64,000 nt of DNA from Thiocapsa marina 5811. Its GTDB lineage: Bacteria > Pseudomonadota > Gammaproteobacteria > Chromatiales > Chromatiaceae. Position 1 is the stretch's first letter. Every line of letters begins with the position of its first letter. Below, piece after piece: positions 1 to 8,159 of the stretch. The notes under the pieces are model-generated. The model was not told where the DNA came from and searched no databases. It was given only the letters and a program-made list of their open reading frames with translations. Location of the stretch: contig NZ_AFWV01000013.1 of NCBI RefSeq assembly GCF_000223985.1, forward strand, positions 148,839-212,838, written 5' to 3'. The position numbers and the translations under genes are program-made.

Positions 1-289
1 CGGTGCGTCCGCGAAAGTTGCGATGGCGCACCAGGGCGTTGGCCGCAAGGGTCCCGAGCACGACCGCCAGGGTCGCGTTCACGGCGGCGATACGCACGCT
101 CAACCAGGCGGCATCGAGCAGTTGCCGGTTGCGCAAGAGCTCGCCATACCATTTGGTCGAGAATCCGGTCCAGACGGTCACCAAGCGCGACTCGTTGAAC
201 GAATAGATGATCAGCAGCAAGATCGGCACGTACAAAAAGGCATAACCGAAGGCGAGCAGGGTCAGCAATGGCCAGCGTCGGCGCCTCAT
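1..289 (-). CDS. potI: Polyamine ABC transporter permease, PotI/PotC type (3' part outside window)
   Basis: This is the N-terminal 96 codons of an inner-membrane permease that runs off the left edge. It starts MRRRRWPLL, followed by a first membrane helix (LLTLLAFGYAFLYVPILLLI) and the phrase YSFNESRL, which is typical of PotC/PotI. The ATG at 289 overlaps the stop of the upstream permease gene (ATGA at 286-289), so the two are translationally coupled. It would pair with the PotH-like subunit to form the putrescine/spermidine channel. The assignment to PotI rather than PotC rests on its PotF/PotG/PotH-like neighbours. Confidence 0.85.
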   Translation of the reverse strand, partial: MRRRRWPLLTLLAFGYAFLYVPILLLIIYSFNESRLVTVWTGFSTKWYGELLRNRQLLDAAWLSVRIAAVNATLAVVLGTLAANALVRHRNFRGRT

Positions 290-1206
290 GGACGGCTTCC
301 CTCCATGCGCTGCTGCAGACGCTGCATCATCACGAAGGGAACGACCAGCAGCGCAAGCAGCAGGATCGCCAGCGCCGAGGCGAGCGGCCAATCCTTGTTG
401 GAGAAGAACTCGCTCCAGAGCAGCTTGCCGACCATGAGGCTCTCGGGTCCGCCGAGCAGATCCGGGATCACGAACTCCCCCACCACCGGTATAAACACGA
501 GCATGCTCCCGGCGACGATACCGGCCATCGAGAGCGGCAGCGTGACCCGCAGGAAGGCCCGCATGGGACGGCAGCCCAGATCCGCGGCGGCCTCGAGCAG
601 GCTCGGGTCGAGACGCGTGAGATTGGCGTAAAGCGGCAGGATCATAAAGGGCAGATAGGAGTAGACCACCCCGATATAGACGGCCGTCTGGGTATGCAGG
701 ATCGCCAACGGGGTGTCGATCAGGCCTAGCCAGATCAGCGCATCGTTGAGGAGCCCGTTGGGCTTGAGGATCCCGATCCAGGCGTAGACGCGGATCAGGA
801 ACGAGGTCCAGAAGGGCAGGACGATCAGCATCAGCAGGGTAATCCGCCAGCGCTCGGGGGCGGTTGCGATGGCATAAGCCATCGGGTAGCCGAGGAGCAG
901 ACAGAGCAGGGTGCAGATGACGGCGACTTGGAGCGAGTTGAGCAGGGCGCTCAGATAGAGGTCGTCCTGCGCAACCATCATGAAGTTGCGCAGATTGATC
1001 TCGATGCGCAGCAAACCTTCGTCGACCCACTGCCAGAGCGCGGTGTAGGGCGGCTGAGCGAGCGCAGGCTCCGCCAGACTGATCTGCAGCACGATGGCGA
1101 AGGGCAGCAGGAAGAAGAGCCCCAGCCACAGGTAGGGGATGCCGATGTTGACCAGTCGACTCATGCGACGGTGGCGGACGGATGCGCTGGGAAGCGGTGC
1201 GGGCAT
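286..1206 (-). CDS. potH: Polyamine ABC transporter permease, PotH type
   Basis: A 306-aa integral membrane permease of the binding-protein-dependent family, of usual PotH/PotB length. The first membrane helix lies around residues 23-45 (YLWLGLFFLLPFAIV). The periplasmic loop NFMMVAQDDLYLSALLNSLQ and the EAA-loop region (EAAADLGCRPMRAFLRVTLP, about residues 206-225), which docks on the ATPase, are clear. The start at 1206 is used because it follows the ATPase stop by 39 bp; an alternative ATG 14 codons later (1164) is also possible. It is third in a potF-G-H-I operon, and its stop overlaps the start of the next permease. Confidence 0.9.
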   Translation of the reverse strand: MPAPLPSASVRHRRMSRLVNIGIPYLWLGLFFLLPFAIVLQISLAEPALAQPPYTALWQWVDEGLLRIEINLRNFMMVAQDDLYLSALLNSLQVAVICTLLCLLLGYPMAYAIATAPERWRITLLMLIVLPFWTSFLIRVYAWIGILKPNGLLNDALIWLGLIDTPLAILHTQTAVYIGVVYSYLPFMILPLYANLTRLDPSLLEAAADLGCRPMRAFLRVTLPLSMAGIVAGSMLVFIPVVGEFVIPDLLGGPESLMVGKLLWSEFFSNKDWPLASALAILLLALLVVPFVMMQRLQQRMEGSRP

Positions 1207-1245
1207 GGTGCTGCTCGGTTGCGGTCCGATCTCGGACCGGGGCGG

Positions 1246-2382
1246 CTACTCGGTCAAGACGACGCCGCTGGTCGGCGACCACTCGATGGCGACCTCTTGC
1301 TCCCAGGTCAGGGCCTGCTCGGTGCGCGGTTGGACATTGGTCAGCGTCATCTCGACCAAGGCCCCGTCGCCGACGCGGATGCGATAGATGGATACGTCTC
1401 CGAGATAGGCGATGTCCTCCACCCGGCCCTTGAGCTGATTGACGCCGTCGTCTCTGAAGTCCGCACAGAGCCGCATCTTCTCGGGTCTTACCGCGACCGT
1501 GACCGGGGTGCCGAGCACCATCGGATGGAAGGCACGCATGCGCATGGGTCGGCCGACCCGGGTCTCGACCAGGACCTGATTGCCTTCGGTCGCAACCACC
1601 TTGCCCTCGAACAGGTTGATCGAGCCGATGAACTCGGCCACCAGACGACAGGTCGGGAACTCGTAGATGGCGGTCGGGGTGTCGACCTGCATGATCTGAC
1701 CGGCATCCATGACCGCGATGCGCGTGGACATGGTCATGGCCTCTTCCTGATCGTGCGTGACGGTCACGAAGGTGATGCCGAGACGCTCCTGCAGGTTGAC
1801 CAGCTCGAACTGAGTGTTTTCGCGAAGCCGCTTGTCGAGCGCACCGAGCGGCTCGTCGAGCAGCAGGAGCTTCGGGTGCTTGGCCAGACTGCGGGCGAGC
1901 GCAACGCGCTGGCGCTGTCCGCCCGAGAGCTGATCGGGCCGACGCTTACGCAGCTCGGTGATCTTCAGCAGATCCAGCATCTCGCCGACACGTTCGCCAC
2001 GCTCGCGCCTCGGCATCCGATCCTGCTTGAGCCCGAACTCCACGTTCTGCTCCACGCTCATGTGCGGGAAGAGGGCGTAGGACTGGAACATCATGTTCAC
2101 CGGCCGCGAATAGGCCGGGACATCCGTGACATCCACCCCGTCGATGTAGATGCGTCCGGCGCTCGGATACTCGAGCCCCGCGAGCATGCGCAGCAGCGTG
2201 GACTTGCCGCAGCCCGAGCTTCCGAGCAGCGAGAAGAACTCGCCCTGGAAGATCTCGAGACTGACGTCGTCTACGGCATAGACGTCACCGAACTTTTTGG
2301 TGACCCGGTCGATGCGCAGATAGGGAACTGCCTTGGGATCCTGCCAAGGCTCAAGCGAGCGCCGCTCGGCGAGCGTAGCCAT
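1246..2382 (-). CDS. potG: Polyamine ABC transporter ATP-binding protein, PotG type
   Basis: A 378-aa cytoplasmic ATPase that powers polyamine import. Visible motifs: Walker A GSSGCGKST (about residues 54-62), Q-loop MFQSYALFPHM, ABC signature LSGGQRQRVALARS, Walker B LLLLDEPLGALD and the switch histidine in TVTHDQEEA. The C-terminal about 130 residues form the TOBE/regulatory domain seen in PotA/PotG. It lies 21 bp after the binding-protein gene, and a GGGGAT Shine-Dalgarno stands about 7 nt before the ATG. PotG is preferred to PotA because the binding protein is PotF-like. Confidence 0.92.
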   Translation of the reverse strand: MATLAERRSLEPWQDPKAVPYLRIDRVTKKFGDVYAVDDVSLEIFQGEFFSLLGSSGCGKSTLLRMLAGLEYPSAGRIYIDGVDVTDVPAYSRPVNMMFQSYALFPHMSVEQNVEFGLKQDRMPRRERGERVGEMLDLLKITELRKRRPDQLSGGQRQRVALARSLAKHPKLLLLDEPLGALDKRLRENTQFELVNLQERLGITFVTVTHDQEEAMTMSTRIAVMDAGQIMQVDTPTAIYEFPTCRLVAEFIGSINLFEGKVVATEGNQVLVETRVGRPMRMRAFHPMVLGTPVTVAVRPEKMRLCADFRDDGVNQLKGRVEDIAYLGDVSIYRIRVGDGALVEMTLTNVQPRTEQALTWEQEVAIEWSPTSGVVLTE

Positions 2383-2403
2383 CGGCGAGATCCCCGATCC
2401 AGC

Positions 2404-3507
2404 TCAGCGGTTCGCCTTGAGGCGCGTCCAGAGACGGTTCAGATCCCGGATCTCACGATCGCTGCGCTCGGACGGCACGAACAGACGCTCCTTGACCTCG
2501 GTCGGCGGATAGATGGCCGGATCCTCCCGAACCGCGTCGTCCAACAGCGGCGTGGCGGCAAGGTTGGGGTTGGCATAGTAGACCTCGTTGGAGACCGCGG
2601 CGATGGCGGCGGGCTGCAACATGTAGGCGATGAAGGCATGCGCCGCGGCCGGATTGGGCGCGTCCTTCGGGATCGCCATGACGTCGGTCCAGACCGCCGC
2701 GCCTTCGCGCGGAATGACATAGTCGATGACCACGCCTTTGCCTGCCTCTTCGGCGCGCGACTGCGCCTGAAAGACATCGCCGGAGTAGCCCATGGCGACA
2801 CACAGATCGCCGTTGGCCAGATCGCTCATGTACTGGGAGGAGTGGAAGTAGCGCACATGCGGATGGATCGCCTTGATCAACGCCGAGGCGGCGTCGAGAT
2901 CGTCCTTGTCGAGACTGTTCGGATCCTTGCCCAGGTAGGCGAGGGCGGCGGAGTAGACCTCGGTGGGGTCGTCCAGCAAACTGATCCCGCAATCGCCGAG
3001 CTTGGATGCCGTCTCGGGATCGAAGACCAGTGCCCAGGTGTCCAGGTCGGCGGTCTCGCCCAAGGCGGCCTGGATCTTGTCGCGATTGATGCCCAAGCCC
3101 GAGGTTCCCCACATGTAGGGCACCAGGTGGGCGTTGTCCGGATCGATGTTCGCCAGCTGGCTCATGATCGCCGGGTCGAGTCGGTCCAAACCCGGGAGCT
3201 TGGACGTGTCCAGCGGCAGGTAGAGGTCGGCCTTGATGTGACGTGCGGCGAAGGGGCGCGCGGTCGGAAAGACCAGATCGTAGCCGCTGCTCCCGGCGAA
3301 GAGCTTCGCCTCGAGGACCTCGTTTGAATCGTAGACATCCAGGCGCGGCTTGATGCCGGTCTCGGATTCGAACCCGGAGAGCGTGTCCTCGGCGACGTAG
3401 TCGCTCCAGTTGTAGAGATGGAGGGTCTCGTCCGCGAGGGTGACCGGCGAAATCATCGGTACGGCGAGTGCGGAAACAAACAAAAAGGCGGTGGAAGTCC
3501 GTTGCAT
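2404..3507 (-). CDS. potF: Periplasmic putrescine/polyamine-binding protein, PotF type
   Basis: A 367-aa extracytoplasmic solute-binding protein, first gene of the polyamine ABC operon. The open frame extends upstream to 3672, but the chosen ATG at 3507 gives a clean signal peptide (MQRTSTAFLFVSALAVP, cleavage after about LADE) and has a GGGGA ribosome site. The added upstream codons run through a dispersed repeat. Mature-protein signatures: LHLYNWSDYVAEDTLSGFE, the DSNEVLEAKL segment, and YMWGTSGLGINRD, all close to PotF. There is no lipobox cysteine, so it should be soluble in the periplasm. Confidence 0.92.
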   Translation of the reverse strand: MQRTSTAFLFVSALAVPMISPVTLADETLHLYNWSDYVAEDTLSGFESETGIKPRLDVYDSNEVLEAKLFAGSSGYDLVFPTARPFAARHIKADLYLPLDTSKLPGLDRLDPAIMSQLANIDPDNAHLVPYMWGTSGLGINRDKIQAALGETADLDTWALVFDPETASKLGDCGISLLDDPTEVYSAALAYLGKDPNSLDKDDLDAASALIKAIHPHVRYFHSSQYMSDLANGDLCVAMGYSGDVFQAQSRAEEAGKGVVIDYVIPREGAAVWTDVMAIPKDAPNPAAAHAFIAYMLQPAAIAAVSNEVYYANPNLAATPLLDDAVREDPAIYPPTEVKERLFVPSERSDREIRDLNRLWTRLKANR

Positions 3508-3584
3508 ACAGTCCCCGGGGGAATGACGTTGGGGGTGAGCCGAAGATCGGCCTCGACAGGGCTGCAATGCTACTTCAGATTGAA

Positions 3585-3656
3585 GCGGTATGCGTCGTTT
3601 GTTGGATCGGCTTGGCCGCGCGAGCTCCGACGACTGTCGGAGCTGGCGCGGTTTAG
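3585..3656. repeat. Dispersed repeat copy, GTCGGAGC...GCGGTTTA type
   Basis: About 70 bp here (TATGCGTCGT, TTGGAT, then the hairpin TCCGACGACTGTCGGAGC and a GCGCGGTTTA end) match a second copy at 32442-32503 almost base for base. The hairpin core TCCGAC-GACT-GTCGGA is a 6-bp dyad. The GCGGTTTA end supplies the stop codon of the small gene at 3653-3943. Confidence 0.7.
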
Positions 3657-3943
3657 ACGCGCGTCGAATCACCCTCGACAGACAGAGCGTGCAATTCGAT
3701 TCGCAAACCGGATCCGTAGCGTCCGGTCGCCTCGTCCTTCGCCTTCTGTACAGCGGTCACGATCGAAAGTGCTTGAAGGACATCGCCTTGGGATAGATCT
3801 CGCGCGTCTCGACGGTAACTGTCGATGCTCCTCAAGAAGCCTTCGACCAATCTCGCGACATCCTCGTAAGAGCGGGTATCCGGGTGGAGCGGGATGTCGA
3901 CGTCAAAGGTGTTGCGGATTGCTCGAGTCTGCTGCAGATGCAT
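3653..3943 (-). CDS. Small conserved-looking hypothetical protein (96 aa)
   Basis: An unrecognised 96-aa soluble protein with no signal peptide or membrane helix. An AGGAGA ribosome site lies 7 nt before the ATG at 3943, which argues for a real gene. The middle is helical and charged (DVARLVEGFLRSIDSYRRDA, then LSQGDVLQALSIVTAVQKA). The last codon and stop lie inside a dispersed repeat. A further open frame in another phase (3832-4152) overlaps its 5' end. It is transcribed away from the MerR-type regulator at 4288, so a control link is possible but unproven. Confidence 0.55.
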   Translation of the reverse strand: MHLQQTRAIRNTFDVDIPLHPDTRSYEDVARLVEGFLRSIDSYRRDARDLSQGDVLQALSIVTAVQKAKDEATGRYGSGLRIELHALSVEGDSTRV

Positions 3944-4152
3944 GACGGTTTCTCCTGCTTGTCGACATGGAAGGGGAAGGTCGGGATGTCTCGTTCGGTC
4001 TGCCTGGCTCGTTCTGCCGAGATCCGCATGCGGGGTTCGTCGGCATCAGTCATGGACAAGGCTTGGACAAGGGCGGTCACAGTCCCACCTTGCGCTGAAC
4101 CCAATATGCGCTCTGCGGACCGTTTCGCCACCGCCGGCGGGTTTCTACTCAA
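3832..4152 (-). CDS. Possible small gene overlapping the 96-aa gene
   Basis: An open frame of 106 codons from a TTG at 4152, with GGGAGAG about 6 nt upstream. The first about 70 residues look protein-like (TVTALVQALSMTDADEPRMR, then ERDIPTFPFHVDKQEK). The last about 40, where it overlaps the 96-aa gene in another frame, look like out-of-frame noise. It could be a short separate gene, or the 5' half of a longer gene that has since been frameshifted. I do not recognise a family. Confidence 0.25.
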   Translation of the reverse strand: MSRNPPAVAKRSAERILGSAQGGTVTALVQALSMTDADEPRMRISAERARQTERDIPTFPFHVDKQEKPSCICSRLEQSATPLTSTSRSTRIPALTRMSRDWSKAS

Positions 4153-4287
4153 CGCTTCTCTCCCTGATGAACCGATATTGACCAACTTTCATAGTCGACA
4201 TTAGGCGCGTTTTTGGCGCTTGTCAAGGCTAAAACATAAACAAAATATGAACAACAACCCCAAGCTTAGGATCACGAGGAGATCGCA
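3944..4287. other. Spacer between the small minus-strand gene and the MerR-type gene
   Basis: 344 bp with no secure gene apart from the weak open frame noted at 3832-4152. The part next to the regulator (4200-4260) is distinctly AT-rich and should hold the divergent promoters. No PpsR/CrtJ-type TGT-N12-ACA site was found. Confidence 0.5.
4198..4226 (-). promoter_or_regulatory. Candidate sigma-70 promoter reading toward 3653-4152
   Basis: Read on the minus strand, a perfect -35 TTGACA (4226-4221) is followed by a 17-nt spacer and TAATGT (4203-4198) as a weak -10. It lies in the AT-rich gap upstream of the MerR-type regulator gene, so it may also be the regulator's target. The -10 matches only 3 of 6 consensus bases. 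Confidence 0.4.
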
Positions 4288-5277
4288 TTGACCGACCAGG
4301 ACGCTGCCTTACCGGGTCACACCTACCGCATCGGCGCCGTATCGCGGCTGACCGGGGTTCCCGCCGATACGCTGCGCGTCTGGGAGCGTCGCTACAGCGT
4401 CGTCTCGCCGCTTCGGTCGGAATCGGGTACCCGCCTTTACGGGCCCGACGATGTGAGTCGATTGACCCTCATCAAGCGGTTGGTCGACCGGGGCGATGCG
4501 ATCAGCAGTGTCGCGAACCTCAGCCTCGATCAACTGCGCGAGCGAATCCGCGGAACGGACCTCCCCGAGACGACCGGCGCGCCGGAGCGCCCGTGCCGCG
4601 TATTAGTGATCGGCTCTTCGCTCGCCGAGCGCTTCAGGCGCGAGAACCCGATCTCGGGGGACATCGAAATCGTGGGGCTCTTCGGGTCGCGCCGGGCGTT
4701 TCTCGCGGCGGAGCCGCCGCCGCCGACACCGGATGTGGCCGTGATCGAGTACCCCACGATCCAAGGCGACCAAGTGCGCGAGATCGGCGAGCTGGTCGCA
4801 AAGTCCGGCGCTGCCCGCGCGATCCTCGTCTACAGCTTCGCAACGCGCTCGACCATCGAGCGGCTCGATGCCCGAAGAATGATCCCCAAGCGCGCGCCGG
4901 TCGAGCTGCATGAGCTGCGGCACTGGTGCGCGGGCGAATTTGGGAGGGCGCCCGCCCGGGGCAGCGAGGAGCCTGCTCTGGACCTGTCCTTGCCGATCCC
5001 GCAGCGACACTTCACCGACGCGGATCTGCTTCGGATCGCCGCCGCCTCGCCGAGCGTGCGCTGCGAGTGCCCGCATCACCTCGTCGATCTGGTGCTCTCC
5101 CTGAATGCCTTCGAGAGCTACAGCGCCGAATGCGAGGATCGCAACGCGGAGGATGCAGCACTGCACGCCTATCTGCATGCGGCGACTGCGCAGGCGCGGT
5201 CCATGATGGAGGTTGCACTTGCGCGCGTGGTGGCGGCCGAGGGGATCGAGCTCGCCAACCCGGACGGAGAAATCTGA
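4288..5277 (+). CDS. MerR-family transcriptional regulator with Rossmann-like sensor region
   Basis: A 329-aa DNA-binding regulator. It starts with TTG at 4288, supported by AGGAGAT 4 nt upstream. Residues 10-80 form a MerR winged helix (YRIGAVSRLTGVPADTLRVW, then ERRYSVVSPLR, RLYGPDDVSRLTLIKRL). Residues about 105-200 look like a Rossmann or receiver-like fold (VLVIGSS, IEIVGLFGSRRAF, DVAVIEYP, AILVYSF), and the C-terminal 80 residues are helical with a CECPHHL motif. The cobalamin-binding E-x-H/D-x-H pattern of CarH/LitR is not obvious, so the ligand is unknown. Its divergent neighbour at 3653-3943 is a plausible target. Confidence 0.75.
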   Translation: MTDQDAALPGHTYRIGAVSRLTGVPADTLRVWERRYSVVSPLRSESGTRLYGPDDVSRLTLIKRLVDRGDAISSVANLSLDQLRERIRGTDLPETTGAPERPCRVLVIGSSLAERFRRENPISGDIEIVGLFGSRRAFLAAEPPPPTPDVAVIEYPTIQGDQVREIGELVAKSGAARAILVYSFATRSTIERLDARRMIPKRAPVELHELRHWCAGEFGRAPARGSEEPALDLSLPIPQRHFTDADLLRIAAASPSVRCECPHHLVDLVLSLNAFESYSAECEDRNAEDAALHAYLHAATAQARSMMEVALARVVAAEGIELANPDGEI

Positions 5278-5372
5278 ATCCGATAGCCCGATAGCGCTAA
5301 GATAGCGGTTTCGTCCGCGGGTCGAGCCACCCGCGTATCCGATATCAACACGACCGCTTCGGATTCAGAGCC

Positions 5373-6962
5373 ATGATCTCCCTGCTCGACTACGGCGCCG
5401 GAAATGTGCGGAGCATCCGCAACGCCATCCACTCCTTGGGCTTCTCGCTGACCGAGATCGAGAAGCCGGCGGATATTCTCAAGGCGGAGCGGCTGATCTT
5501 CCCCGGCGTCGGTTCCTTCGGGGCGGCGATGCAGCGTCTGCATGCGCTGGGCTATCTCGAGCCCTTGCGCGAGTATCTCGCCGCGGGGCGACCCTATCTG
5601 GGGATCTGCATCGGCCTGCAGGCACTCTTCGAAGGCAGCGACGAGTCCCCCGGCGTGCCCGGGCTCGGGATCATTCCGGGGCGGATACGACGCTTCGACG
5701 CGGGCGCACTCGCCGTTCCGCACATGGGATGGAACGACGTGCGCGTCGAGCGCGACTCCCCCTTGTTCGCCGACTACGCCGGAGAGAAGCTCTACTTCGT
5801 GCATTCCTACTATGCCGAACCCACCGCCGAGAATCGGGACTGGCAGCTCGCCAAGACCGACTACGGTCGGTCGTTTCTCAGCGCGGTGGAGCGAGGACGG
5901 ATCTCCGCGGTTCAGTTTCACCCCGAGAAGAGCGCAAGCGCCGGGTTGCGGCTGCTGCGACGCTTTCTCGGCGGCGAGGATCGCCCGCTCCCCGAGACGA
6001 CCCCCTCCGTCGATCGCAGTCCGACGCATCTGGCCAAGCGCATCATCGCCTGTCTGGACGTGCGCACCAACGATGCCGGTGATCTGGTCGTGACCAAAGG
6101 CGATCAGTACGACGTGCGCGAGGCCGGCGAGGTCCGCAATCTCGGCAAGCCGGTTGCGCTGGCCCAGCGCTATTACGAGGAGGGCGCCGACGAGATCACC
6201 TTCCTCAACATCACCGCCTTCCGTGACTTCCCCTTGGAGGATCAGCCGATGCTGGAGATCCTCGAGCGCACCTCGGAGCGCGTTTTCGTTCCGCTCACCA
6301 TCGGCGGGGGAATCCGTGCCTTTCGCGATGCCCGCGGGAAGGACTATTCCGCATTGGACGTCGCCGACGCCTATTTCCGCTCCGGTGCCGATAAGATCTC
6401 GATCGGCTCGGATGCGGTCGAGGCCGTCGAAGGCTATCGGCAACGAGGAGCCAAAGACGGCAGCACGGCCATCGAGCAGATCGCCCGGGTCTACGGCAAC
6501 CAGGCCGTGGTCATCTCCATCGACCCGCGTCGCGTCTATGTCCGCACGCCCGAGGAGACGCCCCATTACACCGTCGAGACCGCTGTGCCGGGACCCGATG
6601 GCGAGCGCTACTGTTGGTTTCAATGCACGATCAAGGGCGGACGCGAGGGTCGCGACGTCGATGCCGTGGAGCTTGCGCGGGTCTGCGAGATCCTGGGAGC
6701 AGGCGAGATCCTGCTCAACTCGATCGACCGCGACGGCACGGGCGCGGGCTTCGATCTCGAGCTGATTCATGCCGTCAGATCGGCCGTCGGTATCCCGGTG
6801 ATCGCCTCGAGCGGCGCAGGCTGTGTCGAGCACTTTGCGGAGGTGTTTGACGCGACCGATGTCGAAGCCGCGCTGGCCGCGGGGATCTTTCACCGGCGCG
6901 AGGTGCCGATTCAGGCCGTCAAGGCCTATCTCCTCGCCCGGGGGATCGAGATCCGAGCCTGA
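5373..6962 (+). CDS. hisHF: Fused imidazole glycerol phosphate synthase (HisH-HisF, HIS7 type)
   Basis: A 529-aa single-chain IGP synthase for histidine biosynthesis: PRFAR + glutamine gives IGP + AICAR + glutamate. Residues 1-200 are the class-I glutamine amidotransferase: LLDYGAGNVRSIRNA, nucleophile elbow YLGICIGLQALF (Cys about 79), and the His/Glu pair in VQFHPEKS. Residues about 222-529 are the HisF (beta/alpha)8 cyclase: RIIACLDVRTND with the first catalytic Asp, FLNITAFRD, LTIGGGIR, and LNSIDRDGTGAGFD with the second Asp. The cyclase carries the long insertion around GRDYSALDVADAYF-like sequence and CWFQCTIKGGREGRD found in eukaryotic HIS7. Most bacteria have separate hisH and hisF. 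The next gene starts inside its stop codon. Confidence 0.93.
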   Translation: MISLLDYGAGNVRSIRNAIHSLGFSLTEIEKPADILKAERLIFPGVGSFGAAMQRLHALGYLEPLREYLAAGRPYLGICIGLQALFEGSDESPGVPGLGIIPGRIRRFDAGALAVPHMGWNDVRVERDSPLFADYAGEKLYFVHSYYAEPTAENRDWQLAKTDYGRSFLSAVERGRISAVQFHPEKSASAGLRLLRRFLGGEDRPLPETTPSVDRSPTHLAKRIIACLDVRTNDAGDLVVTKGDQYDVREAGEVRNLGKPVALAQRYYEEGADEITFLNITAFRDFPLEDQPMLEILERTSERVFVPLTIGGGIRAFRDARGKDYSALDVADAYFRSGADKISIGSDAVEAVEGYRQRGAKDGSTAIEQIARVYGNQAVVISIDPRRVYVRTPEETPHYTVETAVPGPDGERYCWFQCTIKGGREGRDVDAVELARVCEILGAGEILLNSIDRDGTGAGFDLELIHAVRSAVGIPVIASSGAGCVEHFAEVFDATDVEAALAAGIFHRREVPIQAVKAYLLARGIEIRA

Positions 6963-7891
6963 TGGGAAGGGGGCAGCACACCCCGATGGCCCGGACAATC
7001 TCGCATCTCTTTCTCTGCGTTGCGATGACCGTCCTGTTCGGTTGCGCCATGCCGGGGCAGGCACCCGGCCCGACATCCGATCGCGGCTCGGAGCGGAACG
7101 GCGGCCTGATCTCGGGCTCGACCCGCCCCCCGCAAGGTATGAGCCGAGACGACTGGCTGAGCAGGATCGCGGCCTGTCATCTCCTGCGTGTCGGACAGAA
7201 TCTCGACGTCGCCGTGACCGATTCGGCGGTGATCGCCGCCGCCGACAAGTACGGCTTTCGGGTGGATGCGATCATCGATCGATCCAACCAGCTGGTCGTG
7301 GAGTACGGATCGCGCGGGCCGGCACTGCTCGCCTTCGCGACCGAATCCTGTCGGCAAGTCTCGGAAGCCACCGGCGTGACATCGACCCTGGTGCGGTTCG
7401 AGCCGGACGGGACCCTGAGGATGAATTGGCTGCGCATCGACGGTGCCGAGATCGCGGACGGATTCGCAGAGCAGACCATCGGCGAGTTGCGCCGACAACG
7501 TGCCGTCGGCCTGGTGATCAACAGCCCCGGCGGCTCGGTCTTCGAGGCGCGCAAGCTCGGACGCTACCTGCGCACCATGGGTCTGCGCACTGCCGTCGAT
7601 CAGGCCTGTACCTCGGCCTGCATCGATGTGCTCGCGGGAGGCGCCGAACGCTACGTGACGCCCGATGCGACGCTGGGGATCCATCAAAGCAAGGTCCCGA
7701 GACGCTTCAGTAGCCACGAGGGCGGACAGCGCTATGTCGCCGACGCCTTCCTCTATCTTCGCGAGATGGGCATCGATCCCGATGTCGCCATCGCCGCCGC
7801 CTCCGTACCCAACAACAAGATCCTTCTGATCTCGCTTTCCGATGCGCTGCAGACCGGCCTGATCACGGACGTCATCGAGCGCGTGGAGTAG
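6962..7891 (+). CDS. Putative lipoprotein with ClpP/crotonase-like fold
   Basis: 309 aa from the ATG at 6962, which overlaps the hisHF stop (TGATG), or 301 aa from the ATG at 6986. The second start gives a tight lipoprotein signal (MARTISHLFLCVAMTVLFGC), so export and lipid anchoring are likely. Residues about 170-300 resemble ClpP/SppA-type serine proteases and the predicted periplasmic ClpP-like family: INSPGGSVFEARKLGRYLR, a Ser in QACTSACIDVLAGG, and a His in LGIHQSK. Catalysis is inferred only. Its coupling to histidine biosynthesis has no known reason and may be just read-through. Confidence 0.7.
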   Translation: MGRGQHTPMARTISHLFLCVAMTVLFGCAMPGQAPGPTSDRGSERNGGLISGSTRPPQGMSRDDWLSRIAACHLLRVGQNLDVAVTDSAVIAAADKYGFRVDAIIDRSNQLVVEYGSRGPALLAFATESCRQVSEATGVTSTLVRFEPDGTLRMNWLRIDGAEIADGFAEQTIGELRRQRAVGLVINSPGGSVFEARKLGRYLRTMGLRTAVDQACTSACIDVLAGGAERYVTPDATLGIHQSKVPRRFSSHEGGQRYVADAFLYLREMGIDPDVAIAAASVPNNKILLISLSDALQTGLITDVIERVE

Positions 7892-7910
7892 AGTTCGCGA
7901 CTTCAATGCG

Positions 7911-8007
7911 CTGGATCAAAAAAAACATCTGGATCAAAGCCTTCTATTGATCTCCAATAGTAACGATTTACAGAATTATGAAATTTAATAGATCATAATT
8001 CCGTAAA
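7911..8007. promoter_or_regulatory. AT-rich control region with stacked dyads upstream of rnfB
   Basis: Three elements can be read. (1) The 10-mer CTGGATCAAA occurs twice, at 7911-7920 and 7929-7938. (2) CTATTG-N5-CAATAG at 7944-7960. (3) A large dyad at 7967-8007: TTTACAGAATTATGA and TCATAATTCCGTAAA, with 14 of 15 positions pairing around an 11-nt centre. It is far more AT-rich than its surroundings and lies 150-250 bp before rnfB. No clear sigma-54, NifA or full FNR site was found. Confidence 0.6.
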
Positions 8008-8159
8008 ATTAGCGGAGTCTTCTGAGCGGAGCGGGTCGATGCTCGCGAGCGCCGGACGCGAATGGTTTCGGGGCTCGCGTCACAAGCACGGTCACCGCGT
8101 TCGGTTCATCATGCGGTCTTCGTCCGCGCCGTCCGACCTTTGCCTGATTCGAGCTGTTT

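Noticed and set aside
928..3327. Open plus-strand frame of 799 codons
   Set aside because: It lies antisense to potH, potG and potF and its translation has no recognisable fold; high GC leaves the antisense frame open by chance.
4221..4242. PpsR/CrtJ-type TGT-N12-ACA box
   Set aside because: TGT and ACA triplets are present but spaced 10 and 16 nt, not 12.
5169..7076. Open minus-strand frame of 635 codons
   Set aside because: Antisense to the well-supported hisHF gene.
7944..7960. FNR-type site (TTGAT...)
   Set aside because: Only the left half matches; the right half reads AATAG instead of ATCAA.
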